A stretch of 64,000 nt of DNA from positions 62,001 through 126,000 of the forward strand of contig JADKKV010000002.1 of the NCBI GenBank assembly GCA_016720345.1, in the 5' to 3' direction. The stretch's first letter is position 1. Each line of letters opens with the position of its first letter. This DNA is from Thermomonas sp. Lineage in GTDB: Bacteria; Pseudomonadota; Gammaproteobacteria; Xanthomonadales; Xanthomonadaceae. The notes beneath the pieces were generated by a model. It had not been told where the DNA came from, did no database searches, and worked only from the letters and a program-made list of their open reading frames with translations. Position numbers and translations under genes: made by a program. Positions 63,051 to 64,000 of this stretch are shown here, piece by piece.

Positions 63051-63719
63051 TCAAAGTGATGCGAAATCGCGGCGGACCTGCTTTTCGCAGTCGTCCACGT
63101 CACCCGCTTCGAGGGTGGCATAGGGCCGGAACTGCGCGAGGCTGGACGCCAGTCGCTGCTGGGCCTGCAGCAGCGCCGGCAGTTGCCGGCAGATGCCGCG
63201 CACGCCGGGCTCGACTTCCGCCCTGACCAGGCGCTCGATGCGGCGTTCCAGGCTTCCGGTCATCGCGCCCACGACAAGTCCGAACAGGGACCCATTGCCG
63301 ACCGCATCCAGCGCCGCTTCGGCGCTGCGCTGGCCGATGTCGATCCCGCTCTTGGCGATGCCGATCACCTGGCCGCGGTAGGCCAGCAGCTGACGGCGCT
63401 GGCCGCCGTCGATGGCTTGCGGCTTGCCGTCGATCAGGAAATCGCCGCGCGGGGTGATTTCAGCCTGCGGCAGCGCCGTGTTGCGTGCCTGCTTGCGCGT
63501 GCCGTCCTGGCCGAAGCGCAGGCCCTTGTCCAGGCGCAGGTTGTCGGTCTCCAGCTCGCGCCTGGCCTTGGCCAGGTCGATGCGCACTTCCTTGCGCGCG
63601 TCGGCGAGTTCGTGGCGGATCTCGGCACCGATGCCGACCTGGGTGCCATGGTTGCCGTGGGCCTGCACACCGGACAACGGGGCGCTGGCGAGCAGGGCGA
63701 CGGCGAGGATTCGCTTCAT
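63051..63719 (-). CDS. DUF2884 (YggN-like) periplasmic protein
   Basis: A 222-aa protein with a cleavable signal peptide (about 1-20, ending VQA, no lipobox Cys). A helical charged region (EIRHELADARKEVRIDLAKA, about 28-50) is followed by the DUF2884 core with LPQAEITPRGDFLIDGK. It is a tandem paralogue of the lipoprotein downstream and the pair is co-transcribed. Function unknown. Confidence 0.85.
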   Translation of the reverse strand: MKRILAVALLASAPLSGVQAHGNHGTQVGIGAEIRHELADARKEVRIDLAKARRELETDNLRLDKGLRFGQDGTRKQARNTALPQAEITPRGDFLIDGKPQAIDGGQRRQLLAYRGQVIGIAKSGIDIGQRSAEAALDAVGNGSLFGLVVGAMTGSLERRIERLVRAEVEPGVRGICRQLPALLQAQQRLASSLAQFRPYATLEAGDVDDCEKQVRRDFASL

Positions 63720-63757
63720 GTCAGGGTCCTGTGTTGGGGTCGGGTGGAACGAGGGCC

Positions 63758-64000
63758 TCAGCCCTCGTCCCTCCAGCGGCGCAGGCGGATCGCGCCGGTG
63801 ATCATCGCAATGCCCGCCGCCGCGCCGATCCACAGCTGGGTGGTGGCCAGCACCGAGTACATCGCCTTCAGCGCATCCAGGTGGCCGAACATGTCGCCCG
63901 GGGTCTTGAAGCGCAGGCCGTCGGTGTTGGCGACGTCGATCCAGGTGCCCGGGAACACGCCGCCCAGCAGGCGGGCGACCACGTTCTTCCAGAACCAGCC
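63758..64000 (-). CDS. C-terminal end of a membrane protein, 5' part off the window
   Basis: The last 80 codons of a gene that begins beyond the right edge. It contains one clear membrane helix (LWIGAAAGIAMITGAIRL) and a basic cytoplasmic tail RLRRWRDEG. Too little is visible for a family call. It is upstream of the two DUF2884 genes on the same strand (38-bp gap) and may belong to their operon. Confidence 0.7.
   Translation of the reverse strand, partial: GWFWKNVVARLLGGVFPGTWIDVANTDGLRFKTPGDMFGHLDALKAMYSVLATTQLWIGAAAGIAMITGAIRLRRWRDEG

Overview
This is a GC-rich, gene-dense chromosomal segment from a gammaproteobacterium of the Xanthomonadaceae (Lysobacteraceae). The evidence is family-typical proteins (MetX, Smc and a PilH-like receiver in the form I remember from Xanthomonas), the gene order smc-zipA-ligA-epmA, a complete ccm operon, a naturally Gln-83 GyrA as in Stenotrophomonas, and a class III (PhaEC) polyester synthase. 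The genus cannot be fixed from this window: there is no rRNA, and proteins recalled from Xanthomonas and Stenotrophomonas are similar but not identical. I see no insertion sequence, prophage, integron or CRISPR array. Nearly all of the window reads as vertically inherited core genome.

Layout. 1-5.9 kb: dinB (cut by the left edge), a membrane protein of unknown function, and a divergent pair of a GntP-type permease and a TonB-dependent receptor. 6.0-16.7 kb: a signalling and polyester block. It holds a giant transporter-histidine kinase hybrid (SLC5-STAC-PAS-HK-REC), two small housekeeping-type genes, a NarL-type regulator co-transcribed with 3-hydroxybutyrate dehydrogenase, a divergent 3-hydroxybutyrate-oligomer hydrolase, a short gene remnant, then phaE-phaC and a small membrane protein. 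16.7-18.4 kb: a tRNA-Leu(CAA), metX and a 113-bp palindromic element. 18.4-25.1 kb: the full cytochrome c maturation operon ccmABCDEFGHI on the minus strand. 25.2-30.1 kb: an aminotransferase/omega-amidase pair, a TPR-GGDEF diguanylate cyclase and a pirin. 30.3-34.6 kb: rluB-scpB-scpA, then yciI-like and bolA. 34.7-42.0 kb: smc, zipA, ligA, epmA. 42.2-48.9 kb: a DUF3011 secreted protein, mtnA, a second palindromic element, gyrA, a Prx5 peroxiredoxin, cbpA and a PilH-like receiver. 49-56.3 kb: acuI-like reductase, LOG protein and the sucA-sucB-lpd 2-oxoglutarate dehydrogenase operon. 56.4-60.8 kb: an operon of purB, a lipoprotein subclass B3 metallo-beta-lactamase, a RoxA-type ribosomal oxygenase and a GNAT protein. 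60.9-64 kb: fumC, two DUF2884 paralogues and the end of another membrane protein.

How the genes fit together. The chromosome-segregation complex is almost complete here (smc, scpA, scpB). Two TCA steps (Suc/Lpd and FumC) flank the purB operon. MetX, the aminotransferase/omega-amidase pair and MtnA belong to methionine synthesis and salvage. The most unusual grouping is the polyester block. Its kinase and regulator look like the CrbS/CrbR (MxtR/ErdR) acetate-switch pair, yet the regulator sits in one operon with a 3-hydroxybutyrate dehydrogenase, opposite a PHB-oligomer hydrolase. The promoter region between them carries three copies of one 6-bp half-site. This suggests acetate/C2-status sensing wired directly to PHB turnover, which is an inference from layout and not shown.
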